From assembly GCA_963792485.1 (NCBI GenBank), contig CAWBWL010000005.1:1-56665 (forward strand): a DNA stretch of 56,665 bases. The letters run 5' to 3'. The translations under genes and the position numbers were made by a program. The notes under the pieces are model-generated. The model was not told where the DNA came from. It was given only the letters and a program-made list of their open reading frames with translations, and did not search any database. Source of the stretch: JANOYJ01 sp963792485. Its GTDB lineage: Bacteria; Pseudomonadota; Alphaproteobacteria; Rhizobiales; Rhizobiaceae. Positions 35,828-45,239 of this stretch are shown here, piece after piece (the first letter of the stretch is position 1; each line of letters opens with the position of its first letter).

Positions 35828-35855
35828 GTCCGGCGGAAGTTGCCATCCGCCGGAC
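35828..35855. other. Hairpin between dnaK and dnaJ
   Basis: Perfect 10-bp stem GTCCGGCGGA / TCCGCCGGAC with an 8-base loop and no T-run. It probably stabilises the upstream dnaK message or lowers dnaJ expression relative to dnaK. Confidence 0.6.
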
Positions 35856-35871
35856 TGAAGTGTCAGTGAAT

Positions 35872-37797
35872 TCAGGCCGACTTCTTCTTGTCCTCGTCCT
35901 CGTCGTCGATTTCCTCGAAATCGGCGTCGACGACATCGTCCTGAGCGGTGTCTTTCGCCGCATCCGCTGCTGCATCAGCCTCGGCCTGCGCCGACTGGGC
36001 TTCATACATGGCCTGACCGAGCTTCATTGAAGCATCCATCAGCACCTGCTGCTTGGCCTTGATGTCCTCGACATCTTCGCCGGTGACGGCTTCCTTCAGC
36101 GAGGCAATCGCGTCGGAAATTGCGGTGCGTTCGGCTTCGCCGACCTTGTCGCCAAATTCCTTCAGCGACTTCTCGGACGAATGCACCAAAGCCTCGGCTT
36201 GATTGCGGGTTTCGACCAGTTCGCGGCGGGCCTTGTCCGTGTCGGCATTGGCTTCCGCGTCCTTGATCATCTTTTCGATGTCGGCATCGGACAGACCGCC
36301 GGATGCCTGGATGCGGATCTGCTGCTCCTTGCCGGTGCCCTTGTCCTTGGCCGACACCTGGACGATGCCGTTGGCGTCGATGTCGAACGTGACTTCGATC
36401 TGCGGCATGCCGCGCGGCGACGGCGGAAGACCGACAAGGTCGAACTGGCCGAGCATCTTGTTGTCCGCCGCCATTTCGCGCTCGCCTTGGGAGACGCGGA
36501 TGGTGACGGCCGACTGATTGTCCTCGGCGGTCGAGAACACCTGGCTCTTCTTGGTCGGGATCGTCGTGTTGCGGTCGATAAGGCGGGTGAACACGCCGCC
36601 CAGTGTTTCAATGCCAAGCGACAGCGGGGTCACGTCGAGAAGGAGGACGTCCTTGACATCGCCCTGCAGAACACCGGCCTGAATGGCGGCGCCCATGGCG
36701 ACGACTTCATCCGGGTTGACGCCCTTATGCGGCTCCTTGCCGAAGAAGTTTTTCACCACTTCCTGGATTTTCGGCATGCGCGTCATGCCGCCGACCAGAA
36801 CAACTTCATCAATGTCGGACGCCTTGACGCCCGCATCCTTCATCGCCGCCTTGCATGGCTCGATAGTCTTCTGGACAAAATCATCAACCAGGCTCTCGAA
36901 CTTGGCGCGGGTCAGCTTCATCGTCAGATGCTTCGGACCGGATGCATCGGCGGTGATGAACGGAAGATTGATTTCCGTCTGCGTGGACGAAGACAGCTCG
37001 ATCTTCGCCTTCTCAGCCGCTTCCTTCAGGCGCTGCAAAGCAAGCTTGTCTTTGGTCAGGTCAATGCCCTGATCCTTCTTGAACTCGCCGGCCAGATACT
37101 GGACCAGACGGTTGTCGAAATCTTCGCCGCCCAGGAACGTGTCGCCGTTGGTCGACTTCACTTCGAACACGCCATCGCCGATCTCGAGGATCGAAATATC
37201 AAACGTGCCGCCGCCAAGGTCATAGACGGCAATCGTGCCGGCCGACTTCTTGTCGAGGCCATAGGCGAGCGCAGCCGCTGTCGGCTCGTTGATGATGCGC
37301 AGCACTTCAAGACCGGCGATCTTGCCCGCATCCTTGGTAGCCTGACGCTGGGCGTCGTTGAAATAGGCGGGAACGGTAATGACGGCCTGTTCGACGGTTT
37401 CGCCGAGATAGGCTTCCGCCGTTTCCTTCATCTTCTGCAAGATCATCGCGGAGACCTGGCTCGGCGAATATTTGTCCTTGCCGGGCTGCACCCAGGCATC
37501 GCCATTGTCGGCCTTGACGATCTTGTAGGGGACGAGGCCCTTGTCCTTCTCCACCAGCGGATCATTGTGGCGGCGGCCCATCAAGCGCTTGACGGCGAAC
37601 AGCGTGCCTTCCGGGTTGGTCACAGCCTGGCGCTTGGCCGGCTGCCCGACAAGGCGCTCGCCGTCGTCATTGAAGGCGACCATGGACGGCGTGGTGCGCG
37701 CGCCTTCGGCATTCTCGATGACTTTGGGATTTTTGCCATCCATGATGGCGACGCAGGAATTGGTGGTGCCGAGGTCAATGCCAATGACTTTAGCCAT
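35872..37797 (-). CDS. dnaK: Chaperone DnaK
   Basis: 641-residue Hsp70. The ATPase domain begins MAKVIGIDLGTTNSCVAIMDG. The VYDLGGGTFDISILEIGDG phosphate loop and the VLLLDVTPLSLGIETLGG linker are conserved. The substrate domain and the acidic C-terminal tail (EEIDDEDEDKKKSA) are complete. The ribosome site AAAGGAG lies upstream of the ATG. The expression is probably heat-shock controlled through the RpoH-like promoter at 37894-37923. Confidence 0.97.
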   Translation of the reverse strand: MAKVIGIDLGTTNSCVAIMDGKNPKVIENAEGARTTPSMVAFNDDGERLVGQPAKRQAVTNPEGTLFAVKRLMGRRHNDPLVEKDKGLVPYKIVKADNGDAWVQPGKDKYSPSQVSAMILQKMKETAEAYLGETVEQAVITVPAYFNDAQRQATKDAGKIAGLEVLRIINEPTAAALAYGLDKKSAGTIAVYDLGGGTFDISILEIGDGVFEVKSTNGDTFLGGEDFDNRLVQYLAGEFKKDQGIDLTKDKLALQRLKEAAEKAKIELSSSTQTEINLPFITADASGPKHLTMKLTRAKFESLVDDFVQKTIEPCKAAMKDAGVKASDIDEVVLVGGMTRMPKIQEVVKNFFGKEPHKGVNPDEVVAMGAAIQAGVLQGDVKDVLLLDVTPLSLGIETLGGVFTRLIDRNTTIPTKKSQVFSTAEDNQSAVTIRVSQGEREMAADNKMLGQFDLVGLPPSPRGMPQIEVTFDIDANGIVQVSAKDKGTGKEQQIRIQASGGLSDADIEKMIKDAEANADTDKARRELVETRNQAEALVHSSEKSLKEFGDKVGEAERTAISDAIASLKEAVTGEDVEDIKAKQQVLMDASMKLGQAMYEAQSAQAEADAAADAAKDTAQDDVVDADFEEIDDEDEDKKKSA

Positions 37798-37864
37798 GTG
37801 TCTCTCCTTTTAGCGAACCGCTCCAACCCCTTCAGGCGTTAGACGAGCGGCCCCTGATGAAATT

Positions 37865-37884
37865 TTCCCGGCAAGCCCCGGGAA
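37865..37884. other. Hairpin in the dnaK leader
   Basis: 7-bp stem TTCCCGG / CCGGGAA with loop CAAGCC, in the roughly 90-base leader between the predicted start site and the dnaK ATG. It could stabilise the message. A thermosensor role is possible but not shown; it does not mask the ribosome site. Confidence 0.35.
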
Positions 37885-37893
37885 GTCGCCGGG

Positions 37894-37923
37894 TATATAA
37901 GTAGAGGACGTTCGCCCTGCAAG
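37894..37923 (-). promoter_or_regulatory. RpoH (sigma-32)-like promoter of dnaK
   Basis: Reading the minus strand: CTTG at 37923-37920, 18 bases, then CTTATATA at 37901-37894. This fits the alphaproteobacterial RpoH pattern (CTTG, 17-18 bases, CYTATNT). Transcription would start near 37887, about 90 bases before the dnaK ATG. Confidence 0.65.
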
Positions 37924-38111
37924 GCGCTTTGGCGGCTTAATGCTGCGCAAACCCATGAAAACCGGGCGTTTTTGCCATTGCATGGTGCCAGTAACCGCAT
38001 TGTCTCACACAAAAGGCCGCACAAGGCATTCAGCCTGAAGTTCTTGCAAGCGTCCCGGCAATGGTGTTTTCCTGTTCCGGCTTTCAACAATCAACTCCTG
38101 GACCCGCCAAA

Positions 38112-38393
38112 ATGCGATTGTTCCATGTGTTTACGCTCCTGGCGCTGTGCCTTCCGGCACCCGCCCTGGCTTATAGCGAGGCAGAAGCAGATGCGTTTGG
38201 CAAAGCTGACGCGAATGGGGACAAACAGATCGACAAGGCCGAATTTCGGGTATTGATCGACGAAATGGCCGCGATTGGCGCGCAGAAGGCGATCAGCGTC
38301 AAACGCTGGGGTGTCTATGGCATGGGCTTCAGCAAGGCGGATGCCAATGGAGACGGGGTGATCTCGATCCCTGAACTGAAGGCGCAGAAATAG
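38112..38393 (+). CDS. Exported EF-hand calcium-binding protein
   Basis: 93-residue protein with a signal peptide (MRLFHVFTLLALCLPAPALA) and two EF-hand loops (DANGDKQIDKAEF and DANGDGVISIPEL) with the expected Asp/Asn/Asp/Glu ligands. It probably binds calcium in the periplasm. Partners are unknown. It is convergent with the CDF-like transporter gene, five bases away. Confidence 0.85.
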   Translation: MRLFHVFTLLALCLPAPALAYSEAEADAFGKADANGDKQIDKAEFRVLIDEMAAIGAQKAISVKRWGVYGMGFSKADANGDGVISIPELKAQK

Positions 38394-38398
38394 CGCTG

Positions 38399-38995
38399 TC
38401 AGGCTTCTACCGACAAATGCTCGGCCCGCGCCGCCTCCCAGACTTCCAGTGCAGCCCCCGCATTCATGGCGGCAATCGCAAGCCCGACGACCAGATCCGG
38501 CCATGCGGATTGCCAGATAAACGCCGTTGCAAGACCGGCGAGGATGATACCGGCATTGGCAGCCGCGTCATTGCGGGCAGACAGAAACGCGGCCTTGGTC
38601 AATGACCCGCCATGATGGCGGAACCGCGCCAGCATCAGCGCGCAGGTCAGATTGACTGCCAGCGCGCCGAGGCCCGCCAGTGTCAGAAGCAACGGCGATG
38701 GCGCGACGGGCAGGTTGAATTTCTCCCAGGCGGTCCAGAGTGTGGCGATGCCGGGGATAAGGAGAATGCCCGCCAAAGTCATTCCCAATTTCGCCCGCCG
38801 CGCGAGCGGCCAGCTGAGGGCAAGTAGAACAAGGATGTTCACGGACGTGTCTTCGAGAAAATCCACACTGTCGGCAAACAGCGAGACGGAGCCGATGGAA
38901 AGCGCGACGGCGAATTCCACGCCAAAGTAAGAGAGATTGAGCAGCGCCACCCACTTCACAACGCGGCGCAATTGCGTGTCCTGTTCGTTCACCAC
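38399..38995 (-). CDS. Cation efflux (CDF-like) membrane protein
   Basis: 198-residue protein with about six transmembrane segments and two acidic metal sites, FADSVDFLEDTSVN and SARNDAAANAG, which correspond to the D-x3-D/H-type sites of CDF transporters. It lacks the C-terminal cytoplasmic domain of full CDF proteins. The GTG at 38995 follows the upstream gene's stop with an overlap, suggesting coupling. The metal (zinc, cobalt, others) is unknown. Confidence 0.82.
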   Translation of the reverse strand: MVNEQDTQLRRVVKWVALLNLSYFGVEFAVALSIGSVSLFADSVDFLEDTSVNILVLLALSWPLARRAKLGMTLAGILLIPGIATLWTAWEKFNLPVAPSPLLLTLAGLGALAVNLTCALMLARFRHHGGSLTKAAFLSARNDAAANAGIILAGLATAFIWQSAWPDLVVGLAIAAMNAGAALEVWEAARAEHLSVEA

Positions 38996-39582
38996 GGCAC
39001 GAGTTCCAATTGCGGCCAGAGCTTCATCTGCCGCTCCGCTTTCGCGTGGTGCGTGGCGCGGTTGTCCGCTGCATGATTGGGGGTGAGCCGGAAAGAGAAA
39101 ATGTCATCAAGGCCAAAGGGGGCATCAAGGAGAAGACCGCCGCCTCGCGCGAGCTTGACGCCGGCCGCATGTGTCTTGGAGGCAAAGCGGCGGATGCTTT
39201 CACCGCAGTTTTCATATTTTGGGCAGGGTACGCCAAAGTGTTCTTCGTACCAGAGATGCACGCGGGCCTGATTGCGGATTTCGACGGGCACGCTCATATC
39301 CGCGAACAGCGCTTCTCCTCGCTTGATGACCACGTCTTCGGCCTCATAGGAGAGGTCGGAATCATCGAAGTAAAACAGGTCTGCATCCTTGATGCCATAT
39401 CCGGACGGCCTGCGGGTCAGATGGTTCCAGACGGAGTTATAGAGAATGCCGGACACCAGCCACCAATCCGGCAGGTCAAGATTGCGCGCGCGCTCCAGCA
39501 CAGCGCGCACCAGAGGATCACCCCAGATGATGTCCAGAAACGCCGCCTGCTGGACTGCCTGCGGAAGACCGGCGTACCTCAG
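38989..39582 (-). CDS. Nucleotidyltransferase-like protein (DUF925 type)
   Basis: The protein from RYAGLPQAVQQAAFLDIIWG through LDLPDWWLVSGILYNSVWNHLTRRP, GIKDADLFYFDDSDLSYEAEDVVIKR and RVHLWYEEHFG matches DUF925/nucleotidyltransferase-family proteins of about 190-200 residues. The family-like part begins at about 39579, but no ATG, GTG or TTG precedes it there. A CTG at 39580-39582 just before RYAGL is the likely start; a GTG at 39510 would give only 173 residues. The stop overlaps the CDF-like gene start. The catalytic aspartates would be in KDADLFYFDD. Confidence 0.75.
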   Translation of the reverse strand: MRYAGLPQAVQQAAFLDIIWGDPLVRAVLERARNLDLPDWWLVSGILYNSVWNHLTRRPSGYGIKDADLFYFDDSDLSYEAEDVVIKRGEALFADMSVPVEIRNQARVHLWYEEHFGVPCPKYENCGESIRRFASKTHAAGVKLARGGGLLLDAPFGLDDIFSFRLTPNHAADNRATHHAKAERQMKLWPQLELVPW

Positions 39583-39599
39583 ATGCGGCGCTGAACGCG

Positions 39600-40589
39600 T
39601 CAGCCGACCTTCTCCCAGTTCCCAGACCTGCCCGCCGCGAAAATCGCGTCGATGAGCAACTGGTTCCGCTTCGAGCTTTCCAGCGTGAAATAATGCTCCT
39701 TCGCCCCGCCTGCGACGCGGGCGAAGGCTTCGACTTCGAGCTTGTACTGGTTGACGCCCGGATAGCGGAAGGTCTCCGCGCCATCATGCTTCTGATTGTG
39801 CAGAATCACCGTGTCATGCGCATAAAGCGAGGCGTTGAACGGGGCGAGGACTTCGATGAAGCCCTTGTCGCCATGGAACACCATCAGCTGGCGGTTGGCC
39901 AATTGTGTGGAGAGGTAGAAGGACAGCTCAAAGCCGCCGAAATCCGCGCGGATCGAGGAGAAAATATCAGTCTTGAACACCGGATCAAAATCCACCCGCG
40001 CCGATACGCGCTGCGGCTCCGCGCCAGTGGCAAAGCGCGTCGTCACCGTCGGATAGACGCCGATATCCGGCAGCGCGCCGCCGCCGAGCGCGGCGATGTT
40101 GCGCATATTGTTCGGATCCTTGAGAAAGTAAGTGAACGCGCCCTGCACATGGCGCAGCGTGCCGATTGCGCCGTCAGCGATCAGGTCACGAACCTTCTGC
40201 CACTGCGGATGGTAGGTGACCATGAAGGCTTCGGAGACGAGGAGCTTTGTGCCCTTTTGCGCTGCGATGACATCGTCAATCTCCGACGCCTTCAGCGCCA
40301 TCGGCTTTTCGACAAGCACATGCTTGCCCGCCGCAATCGCCTTCAGCGTCCATTCAATATGCTGCGAAGTCGGCAGCGGGATATAGACGCCGTCAATGTC
40401 CTTGTCGGCGAGCAGCGCCTCATAGGAGCCATAGGCTTTGAGCGCGCCGAACTTGGCGGCCATGGCCTGCGCCTTTGCCAAGTCGCGGCTGGCGAGACCT
40501 GCGAGGATGCCGTTGTCGGCGGCGACGATGGCAGGAATGACATGTTCCCAGCCGATTTTTGCGGTTGATAAGACGCCCCAGCGGAACAT
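39600..40589 (-). CDS. Gfo/Idh/MocA-family NAD(P) oxidoreductase
   Basis: 329-residue protein with an N-terminal Rossmann fold (FRWGVLSTAKIGWEHVIPAI) and the family EKP motif in HVLVEKPMALKASE. The C-terminal half is a beta-sheet substrate domain with GGGALPDIGVYPT. It probably oxidises or reduces a sugar or cyclitol; the substrate is unknown. It ends just before the nucleotidyltransferase-like gene and is likely co-transcribed with it. Confidence 0.9.
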   Translation of the reverse strand: MFRWGVLSTAKIGWEHVIPAIVAADNGILAGLASRDLAKAQAMAAKFGALKAYGSYEALLADKDIDGVYIPLPTSQHIEWTLKAIAAGKHVLVEKPMALKASEIDDVIAAQKGTKLLVSEAFMVTYHPQWQKVRDLIADGAIGTLRHVQGAFTYFLKDPNNMRNIAALGGGALPDIGVYPTVTTRFATGAEPQRVSARVDFDPVFKTDIFSSIRADFGGFELSFYLSTQLANRQLMVFHGDKGFIEVLAPFNASLYAHDTVILHNQKHDGAETFRYPGVNQYKLEVEAFARVAGGAKEHYFTLESSKRNQLLIDAIFAAGRSGNWEKVG

Positions 40590-40659
40590 GGATAGACTCC
40601 TGAAATTGCATGTTTCGAAAGACTGTAGCGATGTGCGGCAAGATGGGAAAGGTGGTGAC

Positions 40660-43066
40660 TTAAGTTCTCAGCACCCCGCCCGTCGCCTTGCCGACGCTCT
40701 CGACAATCCGCCTGCCCAGCGCCTCAATCTCCGCCTCATCCAGCGTCTTTTCGACCGGTTGGATCGTAACCTCAATGGCAATGGACTTCTTGTCTGCGCC
40801 AAGCGCGGCGCCTTCAAACTGATCGAACACGTTCAGCGCGGTAATCAGTCTCTTGTCGGCGGAACCTGCGGCCTTGAGTATGGCCGCGGACTCGGTTGTC
40901 TTGTCGACGACAAAGGCGAAGTCGCGTTTCAGGGCCTGCAGCGGGGAGAGTTCCAGCTTCGGCTTGGTGCGCACAGACTTGGCTTTCGGCTCTGGAATGG
41001 CGTCGATGAACACTTCAAAGCCCGACAGGGGGCCGGAAACATCCATCGTTTCGAGCGTTTTCGGATGAAACTCGCCGAAGGTGGCGAGGATGATTTTGGG
41101 ACCAAGTTTGATCGTGCCGCAGCGGCCCGGATGATACCAGGCGGGCCCACCGGCTTCTATCTGCACCTTGTCGGCTGCCAATCCGCAGGCTTCAAGCACG
41201 GCGAGCGCGTCGGACTTGGCGTCAAACACCGAAACGGAACCGGCACTGCCCGCCCATGAACGGCCCTGCGCATGCGCCTTGGCCGTGCCGCGACGCACGC
41301 CTCCGGCGACCCGGCGCTGGCCCTGCGGCGTGTCGTTCTCATAGGTTCCCGAGACTTCAAACAGAGCCGCGTCGCCATAGCCACGGTCGGCGTTGCGCTG
41401 CGCGGCGAGCATGAGGCCCGGCAGCAGCGAGGGGCGCATGTCGGACATGTCGGCGGCAATCGGGTTCGCCAGTTTGCGCTCCGCCGTGCCGCCGCCAAAG
41501 GCTTGCGCATGTTTTTCCGCGATGAACGACCAGTTCAGCGCCTCCATCATGCCGCGCGCGGCGAGTGCCCGTTTGGAAAGGCGGGTGCGGATTTGCAGCG
41601 TGGTGAGAATGCGGCCGTTGATGGCGGTCAGCTTTTCCAGCGGTTGCGGCCTGATGTTGTTGACGCCGTGCATGCGCATGACTTCTTCAACAAGGTCCGC
41701 CTTGCCATCAACATCGGGCCGCCAAGGCGGGACCGAGACGTCAACAACCGCGCCGCTGCCGTTCACGCCGAAACCGAGGCGGGTGAGAATGTTGAGTGAC
41801 TCGGAAGCCGCAACATCTTCGCCAGTGAGGCGCTTGACTTCGGAGACCGGGAAAGAAACCACTTTGGGCTCAGCTTTTGAATAGCCCGCAACCTGTGCTT
41901 CGGACGCTTCTCCGCCGCACAGATCAATGACCATTTTCGTCGCGAGGTCGAGGCCGGGGAGCATGAATTCCGGATCAACACCGCGCTCGAAACGATAGCG
42001 GGCGTCGGTGATGATGCCGAGCGCGCGGCCGGTGCGGGCAATGTTCAGCGGCGACCAGAGGGCGGATTCGATCAGCACGTCCGTTGTGTTTTCATCGCAG
42101 CCCGAATGTTCGCCGCCCATCACGCCTGCTATGGACTCGACGCCGTCGTCATCCGCGATGACGCACATTTCGCCAATTGGCGCATAGGTCTTGCCGTCCA
42201 GCGCGACGATCTCATCTCCCTCGCGGGCACGGCGGATGACGAGATTGCCCGCGACCTTCTTGGCGTCAAACACATGCAGTGGGCGGCCTTGGTCAAAGGT
42301 GATGTAATTGGTGATGTCCACCAGCGCATTGATGGGGCGCAAGCCAATCGCCTTCAGCCGGTCCTGCATCCATTTCGGCGAAGTCCCGTTCTTGACGCCG
42401 CGCACGAGGCGCAGCGCGAAGCCGGGGCACAGGTCCGGCGCTTCGATGGTCACGCTGACCGGGCATGCGCCTTTGCCTTGGATCGGCGCGATTGGATTGC
42501 TCTTGAGGGTTCCCATGCCCGACGCTGCCAAGTCGCGGGCGATGCCATGGACCGACGTGCAGTCCGGACGGTTCGGCGTCAGGTTGATATCGATGACCGG
42601 ATCATCCAGATGCGCATAGGCGGCAAAACTCGTCCCGACCGGCGCATCGGCGGGCAGGTCGATAATGCCGTCATGCGAGTCCGACAGTTCCAGCTCGCGC
42701 TCCGAGCACATCATGCCACGCGATTCGACGCCTCTGATGTTTCCAACCGCCAGTGTCGTATCGATACCGGGAACATAATCGCCCGGCAGCCCAAGCACGC
42801 CGATGAGGCCAGCCCGCGCATTCGGCGCGCCGCAGACGACCTGAATGGGCTTGCCGGAGCCATTGTCCACGCTCAGCACCTGCAGCTTGTCCGCATTCGG
42901 ATGCCGCTCGGCGGTCAGCACTTTGGCGATGGTGAACGGCCTGAACGCCGCCTTGTCATCGACGGTTTCGACCTCAAGGCCGATCTGAGTCAGCCGCTCG
43001 CAGATGGCGTCCGAGCGGGGCGTCGGTGTCGAGATGGTCTTTGAGCCAGGAGAGGGTGAATTTCAC
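40660..43066 (-). CDS. pheT: Phenylalanyl-tRNA synthetase beta subunit, with a frameshift
   Basis: Essential enzyme that charges tRNA-Phe together with PheS. The GTG at 43066 (KFTLSWLKDHLDTDAPL) follows AAAGGAA. A surplus base near 43011 shifts the frame after residue 19; removing it gives LDAICERLTQIGLEVETVDDKAAFRPF and a gene of exactly 801 codons plus stop. The OB-fold (VLTAERHPNADKLQVLSVDNG), editing and catalytic domains then follow, and the C-terminal anticodon-binding domain is complete. Because PheT is essential, a real frameshift is very unlikely; sequencing error is the best reading. Confidence 0.93.
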
Positions 43067-43122
43067 GGTCGTATTCCTTTGCGCCCATTGACGCGTCATG
43101 CATTTTAAAAAAGGGACGTGAC

Positions 43123-43398
43123 TTATGCGGCGAGACCAGGTTGTCTTGCCCCGGGGGCCTTCCATCCAAGAAGAAGTCCCTTGACTGAAACACCCTCATC
43201 CATCGTCGGCCACCAGACACCGCTGAACTCGAGTTCAATCCGGTCGCGGTCCTTTGCTGACGCGTTCTCAAGAAACGGGTACCACCAAAGCGGCGCGCTA
43301 ATTTGACGCCCGTCTGCAAGCGTGACGAAGACATGGGTTTCATCGCATCTGGCAGATACTGGACGAACAGCCTCAGTTTCAAATTCCGAAGAAGTCAT
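43123..43398 (-). CDS. DUF2442 domain protein
   Basis: 91-residue protein (MTSSEFETEAVRPVSARCDETHVFVTLADGRQISAPLWWYPFLENASAKDRDRIEL) of the DUF2442 family. The start overlaps the end of the DUF4160 gene by 20 bases, a coupled arrangement. DUF4160-DUF2442 pairs are often annotated as putative toxin-antitoxin-like modules, with no clear biochemical proof. It lies between pheS and pheT, 57 bases before the pheT start. Confidence 0.85.
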   Translation of the reverse strand: MTSSEFETEAVRPVSARCDETHVFVTLADGRQISAPLWWYPFLENASAKDRDRIELEFSGVWWPTMDEGVSVKGLLLGWKAPGARQPGLAA

Positions 43399-43615
43399 TC
43401 CATGCTCCAATCCAAGTGGCGCGGTGTTCTGCAATCACTGTCATCAATTCTCGCATTTCGCGCTCATTATAGCCGTGAAGATATCCGATCTCCATAGTTT
43501 GGAGCCAAACCTTTGCTGACTTTCCGTCTTTGACAATATGGATATGCGGCGGCTCTGGCATATCAGACGCATAAAAGCGGAACTTGTGGCCGCGCCATAT
43601 CAGCAGCGTCGGCAT
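43379..43615 (-). CDS. DUF4160 domain protein
   Basis: 78-residue protein (MPTLLIWRGHKFRFYASDMPEPPHIHIVKDGKSAKVWL) with the PPHIHIV motif diagnostic of DUF4160. It starts immediately after the pheS stop (no gap) and overlaps DUF2442. With its partner it forms a two-gene insert in the pheS-pheT operon. A toxin or stress role is suggested by family context only. Confidence 0.87.
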   Translation of the reverse strand: MPTLLIWRGHKFRFYASDMPEPPHIHIVKDGKSAKVWLQTMEIGYLHGYNEREMRELMTVIAEHRATWIGAWNDFFGI

Positions 43616-44698
43616 CTACCCGCTCAGCCCGCCAAACAGCGTCGGCATGTCCAGCGGCCGGAACCCGTAATGCGCCAGCCACCTGACATCCGCGTCAAAA
43701 AACGCCCGCAGGTCCGGCATGCCGTATTTCAGCATCGCAAGCCGGTCTATGCCCATGCCCCAGGCGAAGCCCTGGAACTCATCCGGGTCAAGACCGCCGG
43801 CGCGCAGGACGTTGGGGTGCACCATGCCGCAGCCGAGGATTTCGAGCCAGTCAGTGCCCTGGCCAAAGCGTACCTCGCCGCCCGAGCGGTCGCACTGGAT
43901 ATCGACTTCAAGGCTGGGCTCGGTGAACGGGAAATAAGACGGGCGCATGCGCATGTTGAGGCTTGGCACCTCAAAAAAGGCTTTGCAGAATTCGGTGAGC
44001 ACCCATTTCATGTTGGCGACATTGGCGGTCTTGTCGATCACCAGCCCTTCGAGCTGGTGAAACATCGGCGTGTGGGTGGCGTCGGAATCCATCCGGTAGG
44101 TCTTGCCGGGAATGACAATGCGGATCGGCGGCTTCTGGGCTTCCATGGTGCGGATTTGCACCGGCGACGTATGCGTGCGCAGCACCTTGGCCTTGCCGTC
44201 AGGGCCGGGCTGCATGAAGAACGTGTCGTGCATTTCGCGGGCCGGGTGGCCTTCGGGGAAATTCAGCGCGGTGAAATTGTAGTAGTCGGTCTCAATGTCC
44301 GGGCCTTCGGCGATGGCAAAGCCGAGATCGCCGAAGATGGCGGTGATTTCGTCGATCACCTGGCTGATCGGATGGATGCGGCCGCGCTCAGTGGGGGACT
44401 GCGGAACCGGCAGCGTCACATCGACTTTCTCAGTGATGAGCCGCGCATTGATGGCGGCATCCTTAAGCTCGCCCTTGCGCGCCTGCAAAGCGCCGTTGAC
44501 GCGCTCTTTCAGGCCGTTGATCGCCGGACCCGCGCTTGTGCGCTCGTCCGCGCTCATGGCGCCGAGCGATTTCAGCAGTTCGGAGACGGAGCCCTTCTTG
44601 CCCAGTGCCTCAATGCGGACGGCTTCAATCGCCGCTTCATCGGAGGCGGCGGCGATGCTGGCCAGAAGGCCCTGTTCAAGTGCGTCAAGATTTGACAT
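43616..44698 (-). CDS. pheS: Phenylalanyl-tRNA synthetase alpha subunit
   Basis: 360-residue PheS with an N-terminal coiled coil (LDALEQGLLASIAAASDEAAIEAVRIEALGKKGSVSELLKSLG) and class II core motifs: FYNFTALNFPEGHPAREMHDTFF-type motif 2 region and GCGMVHPNVLRAGGLDPDEFQGFAWGMGIDRLAMLKYGMPDLR as motif 3. The ATG at 44698 is used. It is encoded after a strong terminator-like stem and before the DUF4160 gene. Confidence 0.95.
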   Translation of the reverse strand: MSNLDALEQGLLASIAAASDEAAIEAVRIEALGKKGSVSELLKSLGAMSADERTSAGPAINGLKERVNGALQARKGELKDAAINARLITEKVDVTLPVPQSPTERGRIHPISQVIDEITAIFGDLGFAIAEGPDIETDYYNFTALNFPEGHPAREMHDTFFMQPGPDGKAKVLRTHTSPVQIRTMEAQKPPIRIVIPGKTYRMDSDATHTPMFHQLEGLVIDKTANVANMKWVLTEFCKAFFEVPSLNMRMRPSYFPFTEPSLEVDIQCDRSGGEVRFGQGTDWLEILGCGMVHPNVLRAGGLDPDEFQGFAWGMGIDRLAMLKYGMPDLRAFFDADVRWLAHYGFRPLDMPTLFGGLSG

Positions 44699-44730
44699 CA
44701 AAAACCTGTGTTTTTCAAACTGCAAAGAAA

Positions 44731-44759
44731 AACCCGCGCCGGTCGATCCAGCGCGGGTT
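44731..44759 (-). terminator. Rho-independent terminator between rplT and pheS
   Basis: On the minus strand the stem AACCCGCGC / GCGCGGGTT (9 bp) is followed by TTTTTCTTT. It would end the rpmI-rplT transcript or act as an attenuator before pheS, whose ATG is 33 bases downstream. Read-through to pheST is plausible. Confidence 0.75.
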
Positions 44760-44793
44760 CCCAAATCTCAATGAATGCTTGGGGCAAGCGCGC

Positions 44794-45198
44794 TTAGGCG
44801 GCGACGGCTGCCTCAAAAGCATTCGGCGTGGTGTTTTTCAAGTATTCAAGCGCCTTCTTCGACTGCGCAACCAGCACAGCGAAGGCCGCGTTGTCGTGGA
44901 TGGCAATGTCGGACATGACCTTGCGGTCGACAACAATGCCGGCCTTGGTCAGGCCGTCGATGAGGCGCGCATAGGTGAGGCCATGCTCGCGCGCCGCAGC
45001 ATTAATGCGCTGAACCCAAAGCGCGCGGAAATTGCGCTTCTTGTTCTTGCGGTCGCGGTAGGCATATTGCTTGGAATGATCCACCGCTGCCTTTGCAGCG
45101 CGGATGGTGTTCTTGCGGCGACCGCGAAAGCCTTCCGCCTGCTTCAGTACTTTTTTGTGCTTGGCGTGCGAGGTGACGCCTCTTTTGACGCGGGCCAT
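44794..45198 (-). CDS. rplT: Ribosomal protein L20
   Basis: 134-residue L20 (MARVKRGVTSHAKHKKVLKQAEGFRGRRKNTIRAAKAAVD) with the RNA-binding basic N-terminal helix and the conserved QLWIQRIN-type core (RALWVQRINAAAREHGLTYARLIDGL). It binds 23S rRNA early in 50S assembly. It lies 41 bases downstream of rpmI. Confidence 0.97.
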   Translation of the reverse strand: MARVKRGVTSHAKHKKVLKQAEGFRGRRKNTIRAAKAAVDHSKQYAYRDRKNKKRNFRALWVQRINAAAREHGLTYARLIDGLTKAGIVVDRKVMSDIAIHDNAAFAVLVAQSKKALEYLKNTTPNAFEAAVAA

Positions 45199-45239
45199 GG
45201 GATGATCTCCTTAAATTGAAACGTTGGAAAATTCGAAGC

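Noticed and set aside
36181..37842. 553-codon plus-strand open frame antisense to dnaK
   Set aside because: dnaK codon bias commonly produces long antisense frames. The translation is His/Arg/Leu-rich without recognisable domains.
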